A DNA stretch of 64,000 nucleotides from Chaetoderma sp. LZ-2023a (taxonomy: Eukaryota; Mollusca; Caudofoveata; Chaetodermatida; Chaetodermatidae), in contig CM067370.1 in NCBI GenBank assembly GCA_034401795.1, positions 54,052,880 to 54,116,879 of the forward strand. Reading direction: 5' to 3'. This document shows, in pieces, positions 45,487 to 56,700 of this stretch. The first letter of the stretch is position 1. Every line of letters begins with the position of its first letter. The notes beneath the pieces were generated by a model that saw nothing but the letters and a program-made list of their open reading frames with translations, did no database searches and had not been told where the DNA came from. The translations under genes and the position numbers were made by a program.

Positions 45487-46056
45487 TTAAACCGACATCA
45501 CCTGCAGAATCTGCTTATGAGACATAGAAGGGTTCATTTTGGAGAGTCTGGCAAACCCTGCCAGCTTTTCGGTCTTGAGACACATTGCTCTTAAAATGTG
45601 GTCATCCAGCACTATGTCGGGTGCCAGTAGCGTTCTGAGACGTGACATCTGGAACTTCACCTTATCACCAAGATAGTAGGTCCGCCGCTGGATGGCTTTC
45701 TTGATCTTATACTTCCGCGCCATCTCCTCTTCCCACTGTATGACCTCTGGCTCATCCTCGTCCGTGAAGACACCTGGCTCATCATCGTAGACATCTGGCC
45801 GATCGTCGTCTGTCAAGACTCCTGCATCCCGCTTACTCTCCTCTAGGAGGGCCTGCCAGTATCGGAAATTCCCCCCGTGCCTCCTTGCCCCGTGCATGTT
45901 CTGTTGATACCAGTTCTCCCGCTGTAGGCGCTCTCCTTCTTGTTGACAGATCTGTTGCTGTGCGAGCATATGTTCGTTTTGTGCAGTGGTCATGAAGGGG
46001 CAACCCTCTTTCTTCAGCATCTCGGCAAAGGACAGATATTGCTGGTATGATATCAT
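45487..46056 (-). CDS. Unknown 189-residue protein with acidic middle
   Basis: MISYQQYLSFAEMLKKEGCP; a glutamine-rich helical part; an acidic repeat-like middle (TDDDRPDVYDDEPGVFTDED); then a basic part, KKAIQRRTYYLGDKVKFQMS, and a helical tail. The acidic then basic layout hints at an assembly or nucleic-acid partner protein; this is inference. Its start overlaps the stop of the previous gene as ATGA, suggesting coupled translation or a shared transcript. In corals, related-looking proteins with the GDKVK-type block occur next to the same neighbours, by memory only. Confidence 0.6.
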   Translation of the reverse strand: MISYQQYLSFAEMLKKEGCPFMTTAQNEHMLAQQQICQQEGERLQRENWYQQNMHGARRHGGNFRYWQALLEESKRDAGVLTDDDRPDVYDDEPGVFTDEDEPEVIQWEEEMARKYKIKKAIQRRTYYLGDKVKFQMSRLRTLLAPDIVLDDHILRAMCLKTEKLAGFARLSKMNPSMSHKQILQVMSV

Positions 46057-46436
46057 GTTGTCGTCAGGTCAATGAGTAATAAGAGTGTAAACTCTAAATG
46101 GGCGGCCGATACCCCATCCGTGCTGGCGTATATGTTAATGGAGGGCTTGTCAAACAGGTGATTTACACGTGTGAACAGGCTAGGACTGATAGCTTTCCAT
46201 AGGTTGCTGTTGGCACCTGGGAGATACTCTATCACATCCCGGCAGACTTCTACCAGTGAGCTGCTGTGTGCACGGCCCGGAGGTTGATGCAGCACATCGG
46301 CGTGTATGTATGTTGTGCCCCGCTGGGGCACCTCGAAGAGGACCCATTCTATACGGTACTGTACCCCCTGTCTCCCCTCTAGAGAGGGTGAGATTCTGTT
46401 CTCACCACTGGAGAGCAGCAGTCGGACCATCGGCAT
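46053..46436 (-). CDS. Unknown 127-residue protein
   Basis: MPMVRLLLSSGENRISPSLE, then RIEWVLFEVPQRGTTYIHAD, SINIYASTDGVSAAHLEFTL, and a hydrophobic end LLLIDLTTT. The strand-like pattern suggests a small beta-rich protein. GTTTAAAC at 46450-46457 lies about 15 bp ahead, shared with the divergent start at 46474. Stop and next start overlap (ATGA). Confidence 0.6.
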   Translation of the reverse strand: MPMVRLLLSSGENRISPSLEGRQGVQYRIEWVLFEVPQRGTTYIHADVLHQPPGRAHSSSLVEVCRDVIEYLPGANSNLWKAISPSLFTRVNHLFDKPSINIYASTDGVSAAHLEFTLLLLIDLTTT

Positions 46437-46449
46437 GGTTATATGTCTC

Positions 46450-46457
46450 GTTTAAAC
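46450..46457. promoter_or_regulatory. Shared divergent start motif
   Basis: The palindrome GTTTAAAC lies between the starts at 46436 (minus) and 46474 (plus), with ATATAAC on one side and TTTATAG on the other. It is the clearest copy of the motif repeated through the element. Confidence 0.55.
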
Positions 46458-46473
46458 CCCTTTATAGCGTGCT

Positions 46474-46590
46474 ATGGAACCCATATTTGCTCACTCGACT
46501 GGCCTTGCTGACCTCGCAGATGTGTACGCAGTTGATGCTGCCAAGGTAGAAGAGAGTGATGGCAAGTCCTTCGCCCTACAGTACGAAGCA
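46474..46590 (+). pseudogene. Start of one further element gene
   Basis: MEPIFAHSTGLADLADVYAV followed by DAAKVEESDGKSFALQYEA reads as the N-terminus of a soluble protein in the element's own codon style. The sequence then changes to host repeat, so only a fragment is present and the product cannot be identified. Confidence 0.5.
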
Positions 46591-47060
46591 AGCCCCCCCT
46601 CCACTCCACCCCTGGGGGAGAAGTCAAATGTAATGTCCGCTTGCACTCGACAATCATATCGTAACAGAGCTAACAAATCTGTTTCAATACCATCCAATGA
46701 TTTCAGAGGAGCTGCATTATAATCAATTTCTGCTTTGACCTTTTAACCCCTTCCCCATGCCTCTTGGGGCGGAGCTAAATGTAAAAGTATTCTTGTACTC
46801 AGCAATTATATGGGCAACTGACATATCAAATTTGGTTAAATGCCGTTCAATGGTTTCGGAGTTGTATTAATCAATCGCTGTGGTGACCTTTTGACCACTC
46901 CCAGCACAGGGGGTGGGGTGGGTGCGGGTGGGGGGGGGGGGCAAATGTAATGTCCTCTTGCACTCCGCAATCATATGGGTAACTCACAAATCGAATTTGG
47001 TTGCATTATATACAACAGTTTCGGAGGGGTTGCGTCACAATCAATTTCTGTGCGTCCATG
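46591..47060. repeat. Degenerate tandem repeat, about 3 copies of 165-180 bp
   Basis: The block CAAATGTAATGTCC, TTGCACTC, CAATCATAT, AACTCACAAATC, GTTTCGGAGGGGTTG and CAATCAATTTCTG recurs from about 46620, 46785 and 46940, with poly-C or poly-G runs between copies. It resembles common mollusc-type interspersed repeats. No gene. Confidence 0.65.
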
Positions 47061-47279
47061 CCTCCATGCAGACGCACGCCTGGCGCTTTCGCCGGTTGTG
47101 CGTCCGATTCCCTGTCAATACCAATATACCATAATGCCTCGACTACTTCTATAGCTACATACGCAAGTACACACACGCAGTTGTAACTCTACATGGGTTT
47201 GGCAGACAATTCAAAACTTGTTAGCATCCAATATGCTGTCAGCTGACCACCTTGCAAATTTGCATGCAATAATTTAATT

Positions 47280-49419
47280 TTGATTGATTTTCAGAGGCCA
47301 ATTTATCCCACTATATGGCTCATCAGCGACACTGACACTCAAATGTCATACAAAAATGCCCTCGGGGAGCACATAGCTAACATCGATGTCAGCTCCGATC
47401 CAAACGAAGCCCTAACCAAAATACTGAAATCTATGGAATCATCCGCCACCAGCACCATAGGTGTTCTTAAAAACAACCAATCTAGGTATACTGACGACCC
47501 TCTAGTAGTAAAACTGTCAGCAGAGCAGAAAGAGTTATGGCTGCGCATCTATCAAAGTGGCCAAAGTGAAGACCGCACCAAACTACTCCGGGAGCGCAAT
47601 ATTATTCTGCGCCACATTACTGAACGCTTAAAAGATCTTGCTATTCAACAGGCAGACTCCCTAGCAGATGAAATCACTGCCACGGATGACTGTCACAAAA
47701 TGTTTCGGGCAGCCCGAGCCCTGAGAGTTACTGATTACACACCACCACTCACTGTACACAACTCTGAAGGACACTTTATCGGGACTGACCAGGGAAAAGC
47801 TGAGGCGATCCGAGAATGCTTCAAGGAACAGTTCACTGACCACAACGATGAGCCCTTGCACCCGTTCTCAGGAGACCCCAGGCCATTACTAACACCAATT
47901 TAAACAGCAGAAGTTGAGAAGGCACTTAAAGCCCTGAAAAATGGACATGTATCTGGACCTGATGGCATGAGCAATGAACTATTCAAATATGCAAGTGACA
48001 TTATCTCAAAACCGATCACGCACCTAATCAATTCAGCTTTTATGTACCACCTTCCCATCGATGCTGTAGGCCAAGGCACCCTTATCGCACTACCCAAGCC
48101 CAAGAAGCCACCTGGGCCCCCAGCCAATCTGCGGCCCATTGTGCTCCTCAACAGCATATGGAAAATCCTATCCAATGTTAATCTATTTCACATCCGAGAC
48201 AATATCGATTACTTCACCGGATCATGTCAAAGTGGCTTCAAACGTGGACACAGCTGCACAGGATTATATGGGCTCAAAACATGCTTGTGTTGGTAGTCAT
48301 GTCCAAACACTGGGACTTCCACAAATTGGGCATTGACATGTCACGAGCCTTCGACACAATTAAATGCTCAAAGATCCTAGATGTACTACACCAGGCCAGT
48401 TGCAATGAAGATGAGCTACTACTAGTGAGACTACTGCTTGCAGACACCAAGCTGAGAGTACGAGTCAAGTCAGTGAAGTATGTAGAGTTTGAGACATCAA
48501 TCGGCTTCCACAGGGAGATGGTCTATCCCAGGTGCTTTTTACCTGCTACCTTGCTGCTGCATTGAAATCTGTGCGGGAAAGTTCCACACGACCAAACTCC
48601 CCAGTGTCAATACTGGGCATGCCGCTAGAGATGGAATATGCTGACGATGTGGACTCCATAGACGAGGAAAAGAAACCCCTTGACGAACTTCTCCCAATAG
48701 CTGCAAGCAAACTAAAAATTGAGAATCTCTTTATGACTGAATCCAAAACAGAGTTCACCCACATATACCTATCAACAAAGCATGAAACTATAGAAAATGA
48801 CGACCCACTTCATGGCGCCGAACCATGGAGGAAAAGTAAAATCCCGGCTCACTGCTTTGCAGTACTGGTGACATTTCTGCACGCTACACCATGGGGAACA
48901 TAGCTTTCCAGTACTTCTGGAAGCTATAGATTCGTAGAGCAAAGATGCCCTTGATAAAGAGGCTACGTTTATACAATGCAAACTGCGTATCCTTGATGCT
49001 GTATAACTGTAACAGCTGGGCAGCTCCAAAGGCAGTTCTAGACAAACTCGATGCCTGCCACCACCACAAACACCTACGCACCATGACTGGACACCGATGG
49101 CCTGATAGCATAATTTCCAGCGTTGCACTATACAAGATGTGTAATACTGTCTGTAATAGTTGCCCAGCAAAGATGGTCCATGTTTGGCCATGTGCTAAGG
49201 ATGCCAGAAGAGACACCAGCACAGAGCCTTGGAATTTGCCCTACTCGGAGCCAACAAATACAAAGCCAGAAGAGGACGTCATTGCATAAATTTGCTAAGC
49301 GTGCTAAGAGGTGACCTCAAGAAAGCAGGACTCGGTACACTCAAGTCAAGAATGGACTTGAGGAGCTAAGGATGTCGGCTGAGGACAAGACACAGTGGGC
49401 AAAAGCGAAGAAGGACTAA
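47280..49419 (+). pseudogene. LINE relic, plus strand
   Basis: A non-LTR retrotransposon fragment lacking the endonuclease. Parts in order: a helical linker region (47280-47903); ALKNGHVSGPDGMSNELFK near 47930; LRPIVLLNSIWKIL near 48130; GSCQSGFKRGHSC near 48225; GIDMSRAFDTIKCSKILDVL near 48330 (RT motif A); MEYADDVDSIDEEK near 48632 (catalytic YADD); and a C-terminus with LYNCNSWAAPKAVLDKLD and MFGHVLRMPEETPAQSLG. The last readable text is KTQWAKAKKD before a TAA near 49419. Several frameshifts and stops (near 47900, 48290, 48520, 48900 and 49150) show it is dead. Clade not assigned with certainty. Confidence 0.8.
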
Positions 49420-51042
49420 TTGGACCTGTAGGATGTTTCTACTACTACAGCCACCGAATACAGTAATCATACATACATAGCCCATATTTAGTCAGTGACT
49501 TGAAAACTATATTAATGTGATCAATACTTTATATACAAGTCTGCACATGAAGTGCGAGTACATAGTGTGTATGTGTACGTGCGTGACCATCCTGATGCTT
49601 TATCTAAAAAAACACATTCCACCAGCCCACATGCCTAGGCAAGCGAGCATTCAACCCTAGTTAAAGTTACTCGCTTGAATGTTAAAGTCTTCTCGCTGTT
49701 TAATACATCCCTATACAAGTATTTAGGAATCCATACGTTTCAAAGTTTTATCTCCACAAGTTTCAAGGTTCTTTCTTAGTTGAAAGGCATATGACTGAGT
49801 CCCCACAAACGGACTGAGTTATCACACCACGACTAACTTCTGATGAGTATCCAAGAAACACTGGAACGGAAGCTTCTAACTCTGAATCACACCTACAATG
49901 GACCGTCCCTGGAAAATACTGACGAGCACGAGCGATATCAGTACAGTCTCCCCTGTCGATCACCTTCCTATCTATCCGCTTGTTACCACCATATCTATCT
50001 GGCCTCAGCACAGCCAATGGAGAGATGGTGGCAACCGGGTATGGCTCCATCATCTGCAGGTTTTTTTACCGCTAGGGACCCCAAAAGGCATTCATGAACC
50101 CCAACAATGGGTACATCGATGACGATTCTGACCGACCAGCCCACCCATTTTACAAAAGCGGTGCCCAAAAACAGGGAACCGCCTGCACTATCCGTTCCCA
50201 TAAGGGGTTCTGTAGACAACTTAGCGGTGCCCCCATCCCAAAAAAGGCCCAGGCACTTTCCATCTCTGGTGCCCACAGGAGCATCACCAGCAGCGTTACA
50301 GTGCCCCCACAGGTTTTGGTCATGTAGATTCCCCAGCTGGAGCACCGCATGCCACACATCAGTGCCCCAGGGGTACAGCTACTGTGGGTTTAGCACCTTT
50401 ATAGGTGCCCGTGAACCTAAACTAAGGGCCATCATGGCTACCAAGGCTAGAGAGTATAAAAGGAGGATGCAAACAGCCATCCAGCCATTCAGACTTTCAC
50501 AACCACTCAGCATAAGGTTAATAGAAGCACGGATCTCATAATGATATTACGTTATTATTACTCTACTGATCAGTTTTGGCTTAAATTTTAACACAACAAA
50601 TGCTGTTACTGTGAAATAGGATTTACAGGCCTTAGTTGTTATCGGGACTAAACAAGAACAAATTTGTCCAATAACTTGTCCTTATTTGGCCTTAATATTT
50701 TTTTCAGTTGGGCCGCTGTAAGGTCAAGTGACTATTTTTGACACAATGCTGCTGAAAGCTGTTGCATTTCAATTTTTTACTGCAAAATTGGCATACAGTC
50801 AAACATCAACACATGTTCGGAATAGTTCACTCCATTAGACTTATTAAAAAATGTTTCAAAATGTCTATTTTGAAATTAATGTTGCTGAAAGCCATTGCCG
50901 CCTTCCTTTGGCCACAACATTAGCATACACATTCCCATGGGAAAGCGTCTGCCAAAGTTTGGAGAAGATTGCCCCAGTAAAACCAGTTATTGAAGAATGC
51001 ATACAAATTTTTATTTTGAAAATTGTTGCTGAATCATAAAAG
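49420..51042. other. Gene-free stretch
   Basis: Several overlapping frames at 49843-50541 have no protein-like features. A TATAAAAGGAGG box at 50455-50466 follows a unique-looking stretch and could be a promoter, but nothing downstream supports a gene. Two related blocks, TGCTGAAAGCTGTTGCATTT near 50750 and TTGCTGAAAGCCATTGCCGC near 50881, form a diverged duplication. Confidence 0.3.
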
Positions 51043-51304
51043 CATCCGCTTTTGTTTCTAGGAGAATTATTAATACTTACCAGATGTACTATTATGATGT
51101 CTATTATCTAGTCTTGCTCGAAATAAACAATTAAAACACCGCACTCTCCAAGTACCGAGTCAATTCCATAGAACAGTCAGATTCGGCTTTTATTTGTCTT
51201 AATAAACAATGAAAGCAGCTCAGCCTCACTTCAGCGGGGTGGCTGAGTCAGGCCATAGTACATCTGGTAAGTATTAATAATTCTCGCAGAAACAAAAGCG
51301 GATG
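51043..51304. mobile_element. MITE with 50-bp inverted ends
   Basis: Left end CATCCGCTTTTGTTTCTAGG, right end its complement, the two arms pairing over about 50 bp with few mismatches. The inner edge of each arm carries CTTACCAGATGTACTATTAT or its complement, and a third copy of that phrase stands just outside the right end at 51322-51350. No coding capacity. Confidence 0.75.
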
Positions 51305-51713
51305 ATTTTTTATTCTATTCGAATAATACTTACCAGATGTACTATTATGATAAACTCCGGATTTCGACAGCCAAGAAACTCCGTTTGAGTTCTGCCATCC
51401 GACTCATAGTGCTAAACTTCTATGGACTAGTGTGCTCATTGCCACCCCACCCCCTCATTTGTCCGCATAAATTCTGAGGGCTGTCAAAAGGGATGCAACA
51501 CCCACCAGACCCGTGCCAGCCCCACATCACGGCTAGGGAAGTCCAGGAGAGTGCAAAGAAGCTACTACAACTTTTAATTTATGAAAAAACTATCAATAAT
51601 TTGATTAGATTTTCAAATTGGAATGAGTCTATTGTCTTTTCCAATGAATAAGTATACTCAAGAATCAGACCTTCCACTTAATCAGTCAGGAAATTCGACT
51701 GTAAGCGAAACAA

Positions 51714-51762
<49 letters not shown>

Positions 51763-52224
51763 GTCGCTAACTAAGAAACACTCAACATTCTGAGTGCTTG
51801 GTCTTTCTTGTTCGTCGCAGGAGCTAGCCCATCCACAGTTGTTCACTGGTCATATCCATCACTTGTGTCAGTGCCTGTGAGAACCCTTATGGTGTTTGAG
51901 TTGGGAGTGGTCGGATGTGGCCTAACTACGATTCAATAAATTGGCGCCGACTACCAGATTTAGTGCGCTGGCGATTTCGCGAAGGTAGAAATCAGTAAAT
52001 GATGACTTGCCATGCCATTGCGCTACAGAATCACCTCCTATAATGAGATGCCCTTATAAAAGGCTGCTGCTGCTGCTAGTGCTTGGACTTGATGGGTGTT
52101 TGCGCGATCAATCTGCTTTTCTGTTGCGATTTTGTGCGACATCTGAATAGCATCGATTATCCAACAAGAAATAGTGTCTTTCGAGTCGCAAAGATGAGGA
52201 GCTCTGAGTAGTCTAGGGGGTCGC
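51305..52224. other. Gene-free stretch with an ATT array
   Basis: Contains a (ATT)n microsatellite at about 51716-51762 and a GCTGCTGCTGCT run near 52063. No gene supported. Confidence 0.4.
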
Positions 52225-53480
52225 TGTGTGCTATTGTTATGCAAATGAGCTATTGACCTATTTAAATATTGTGTTCTGATTGGTTGATTTGAATGAGTGG
52301 GTGGGTGGAGTTTATCATTCTAAATGAGTGAGTGTACACTGTACGCTGTTGTTCTAAATGAGCGGGTGTCTGCTATTGTTCTAAATGAGCGAGTGGCTGC
52401 GATTGTTCATGCAGGTGTCCACTCTAAATGTCCGGCTATAGGCTATTGTCTGTTATGATGTGTTAATGCATAGATTAATGTGTTTTTAAATAGATGACGT
52501 GTGCACGTGTTCTTGCGGTGTTTAACGTATTAATTAGGTGGGCGGCGGCACCCTCCCTCCACCCTTCATGGTTGAAAAGATATTTTTAAACTGTCATTTA
52601 ATTTTCAAAAAATCAGATGACAGTATTTTAATAATTTTCAAAATTGTTATGGAAATGAGTTGGTGCGGTAAAGAAAAATGTCCACCATCGTGCATGTCCG
52701 TCATCGTTGCTGAATAATGATGTCCCGAGCACCCTTGTAGCGTTTAACGTATTAATTAGGTGGCCAGTGCGCACCCCTCATGGTTGACGTGTAGTTAAAA
52801 GTAGAATATTTTGAAACTAAGCAGAATTGTGGCTTCCTATGCCAAATTGTCGCATTGAACAGCGCTTTTTGAAGAATAGCGATTATGCGCATGATCCAAG
52901 GCGCCTGCATGAACAATAGCGCACAGCGGTCACTTATGAACAATAGTGCAGATGCACATTTAGAACAATAGCGTCCAGCGGCCACCTGCATAAACAAAAT
53001 ATGTTCCCAGTCATTTAATTTTTTTTAAATCGGAGCGAAGTACAGCGTTACACGGGTAATATATAGGTAAACTTATCGATGTTGTATGTATAATATTATA
53101 TAGATAATAATCAAGTATCTATCGTATTTAAGGAGCTATATGTCTTTAAAGTGGCAGTCATTTAATTATTAAATATTTTTAAAATGTGCAATTTTAAACA
53201 GGCGTCTACATGAGTATGTACCCGGACACAGTTATTTTTCCTAGTTTTATTACCTTTTTTGGGAAACCACACTGCTGATCGCTGTTGAATGTTTTTTCAT
53301 AAAATACGGCTTTCATATCACAGACTATAAAATACATTAATTAGCACATCGGCCACCTGCATGAACAATAGCGCACAGCCGGTCATTTAGAACAATAGCG
53401 TCCAGCACCCACTTATGCACAATAGTGTCCAGCCGACACTTATGAACAATAGCGTGCAGCGACACCTGCATGAATAAAAT
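52225..53480. repeat. 27-29-bp motif array in both orientations
   Basis: At 52225-52440 the motif runs as GCTATTGTTCTAAATGAGCG with variants (CTGCGATTGTTCATGCAGGT). At 52890-52990 and 53345-53475 the same motif runs in the opposite sense, as ACTTATGAACAATAGCGTGC or CATTTAGAACAATAGCGTCC, four or five units each. Between them a 60-bp phrase around GTTTAACGTATTAATTAGGT occurs twice (52515 and 52741). The layout suggests inverted terminal sequence with internal subrepeats, possibly of the Polinton that starts to the right. Confidence 0.6.
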
Positions 53481-53766
53481 GGGTTCTAGTTAGAATAAAA
53501 GCGATATGATTTAACATAAACGCATGTATCGACCGCTACATGCTATAAAATTGATTGAAGACGTTAATAGAATTGTGTTAAAATAAATAATGAGAGTTTA
53601 ATGGGTAAAGAAGTTGTCAATATATAGCGAACTTATTCTCTCGATAGTAATCTTGCGAGTAGTGAACTATATTTGACCATTTAGCGTTAGGATATCGATT
53701 TATTCACACAATTATGGATGGTAAACTAAACGAACAGAATGCTATTAATGCGATCATATACAACAG

Positions 53767-56700
53767 ATGGCTGACGAGGATCGCATAGCATTCAACAATG
53801 ACACTACACAACGTGTGTATCAGACACCATGTGAAAGCATACTTGACCATGCTTATCAAGTGACTATCTTCGATTAAACAGAACAATGTGTTGTTTAAAA
53901 CGAGACTAGTGACTACGTGACAAACTTTATGCAGTAAATTTCATCGTGTATTCCACTTACTAATGCCGATCTTAATCAATATTTGCAGCATGTTGACCCC
54001 GAGCTATTGAGCAATAATGAACAATTTCTATTAGATCTGTTGGATAATGACATCATACCCGCTCCTAACGACATCGTGATGGATGCGAATATTATGCAGC
54101 AAATATGACTGTTTACCACACGCTGATGTACCTTCTTCTAGCCAGCCTCAATATGACGGTGTATTGGAATATATAAACCATATAAATAAGCCTACATGAC
54201 AACTGCCTATCTTTGATCAAACAGACCAGCGAATCGCGCAAAATGAAACTAGCGATGACGTGGCGAACATTATGCAGCAAATAGCTGCATGCATCCCATT
54301 CACTAATGATGATCTTAATCAATATTTACAGCATGATGATCCCATTCTATTCAGCAATAATGATCAATTTCTCACTGATTATTTAGATAGTGACATCATA
54401 CCCACTCCTACTGTCATCTCGATGGATGCGAATACTATGCAGCAAATATCTGACTGTTTACCGCACACTGATGTAACTTCTTCTACCCAACCTCAGTTCG
54501 TTGATGCATTAGGTGTACATGAGCCTACACGACACGTGCCTATCTTCGATCAAACAGAACAGCAAATCGCGCCGAACATTATGCATCAAATATCTGCATG
54601 CATTCCACTCACTAATAATGATCATAATCAATATTCATTACGTGATGACCATGTTCTATCGATCAATAATGATCCATTCCTTTTATATAATGACGTCGCA
54701 TACGCTCCTATACAACCTCAGGTAGGTGGTGGTCTGATCGATTATTTCGACTATATAACGACGAAGACTATACGTAAGTTCCGTAGTAAAAAATATCATT
54801 TTTGACGGTACTGAATATAGCGTTTCATTTAAGAAATATACTATTGCTGATTCGCCATGAACTCATTCAGTTTATATCAGGTGCGGTTCAAACTCTCCTC
54901 GATGCTTATAGCGCCTATAGCAATATTCAATCAAATGACCATGTAAGAATTGAGATCATTCAATCGGCATTGGATATGCCTATCATGAAGGATTTTATGA
55001 CATGGAATAAGACTACAATTTTGGATTCGATTGAAAAAGTAATTCAGTCAAACACTAAATGCAAGCTATTAGATGGCTTTGAGTTTCACTTTTTTCGCGT
55101 TGAGGATTACAACTCTGGTGGTCAGCATGATATTCACCGTGGTGCGATCGATCGTAAGCATTTACATCTGCTAAACATACATTGCGATGATAAAGACGAG
55201 TACAAGCGCATCAAAAAATGTACTATACCTGTCTGTGCAGAATATCCATTCTGTTTCGCAGCCGGTATATATTTAGGCATAAAATTTATCGAGAAAACAA
55301 AACATCAGATCACTAAACATGAATGGCACAATTTGATGCAAAATAAAACATATCAGATGCATATGGCGCGCAAGTATCATGCAGCATGTTGTATTCCTGA
55401 ACGCGAGATTAATAGTATTGATTGGTCGAAATTTCATCAACATTTCGGCAACGAATTTAGTGTCCGCGTCTACTCTGAGTCAACGCTTGCATGTCTATTT
55501 GGTAGCGACTTTACTACTACTCTACCATCAATATATCTTTTACATTCGGAACGTGATAATCACATTTCCTTAATAACGTCTATCGCGGCATTTCTTATGG
55601 TGCGCAATTACTGTCCCCATTGCGACGTATCATATAGCAATACACATCATTGCATAACACTCTGTTGCCAATGTTTCTCTGCTAAATCAGGCATCAATGC
55701 ATGTAATTCCACAGTCACGTCGCATATGATATGTGTAATGATTGTCAACATAAGTTTTATAATGAGCGATGTATGACAAATCATTGCGCAAATGGGACAT
55801 GCAAAATTGTAAAGGCCTGTCCCCTCTGCGTTGTACATGTACCTAAAGGTGGTGACGAACATATATGTGGAATGACTAAATGTCACGCATGTAAAGAGAA
55901 GTTTGTTAATGAAGAACATATTTGTTTTCATAAAGTAATTGAAGAAACTGCTATGTCATTATCGCATGCGCATGCCATGAAAATGGGTGATGAGGATCTA
56001 ACGTACGAATCTTATCAAAAATACATCATTTATGATACTGAAACACATTTAGAACCCGTTAACAATACTGGCACTAATATCGTCAGCGAGCATAAAGTTA
56101 ATCTCGTGCTAGCGAACATATGCTGTGACACTTTCATTAAGCAGCCACTCCCAGCTAAGTGCGCTACGTGTCACCGAGTCATGAATAATGGATATGTTCG
56201 CTTTCACGGGTTAGACGCTAAGGATCAGTTTGTTAAATGGTTAACATGCATACAATCTTAGCATGGTAATAAAAGTGTCAATCAAAATTATGTATTCTCT
56301 GACCACCTCGTTATTGTGCATAATGCGCATGCATATGATTCGCTTTTAATCCTTCAATGCGTATGCAGGTGCATTAACCTTCATCTAAAATCCTCAAACA
56401 TAATCATGCATGGCCGTTCAATTCTCTCATTTGAAATAGGAACAATTCATTTCATCGATGCCATTAACTTTTTTCCTCTTTCATTATGTAAGGTCGGCAA
56501 TGCTTTTAATCTTCCTGTGTACGTGGGAATATTTCCCCTTCAACTTGCCTCAGATTTGGGGTAAGATAATACCGTTCTCCAAGAGGGAGGTATTCTGTGT
56601 ACAAAATATGAAAGCGAATGAACTGCTCGAATTTGATTAATGGTACAATGAGCAGATATCTAGAGATGCACACTACGATGTCGATAAAAATCTCATTGAA

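Larger units (their letters stand above)
32225..46590. mobile_element. GC-rich Polinton-like element, mostly open, incomplete
   Basis: About 14 kb of tightly packed genes, clearly richer in G+C than the sequence on either side. It holds a Polinton-type PolB, an rve integrase, a P-loop ATPase and about a dozen small genes on both strands. A TTTAA(A/G)C motif sits just before nearly every start. Gene ends overlap. At the right the recognisable element gives way to host repeat near 46590; no terminal inverted repeat or target duplication could be matched. Few breaks (about three to five) and near-identical tandem repeats point to a young insertion. The family is Polinton/Maverick or a close relative. 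No standard double-jelly-roll capsid or adenain-type protease is recognised. Confidence 0.85.

Noticed and set aside
50455-50466. TATAAAAGGAGG as the promoter of an LTR element
   Set aside because: No paired repeat, primer-binding site or gag/pol text nearby.
49843-50541. Overlapping frames of 70-144 residues
   Set aside because: No protein-like composition or conserved motif, and several frames overlap the same DNA with equal openness.
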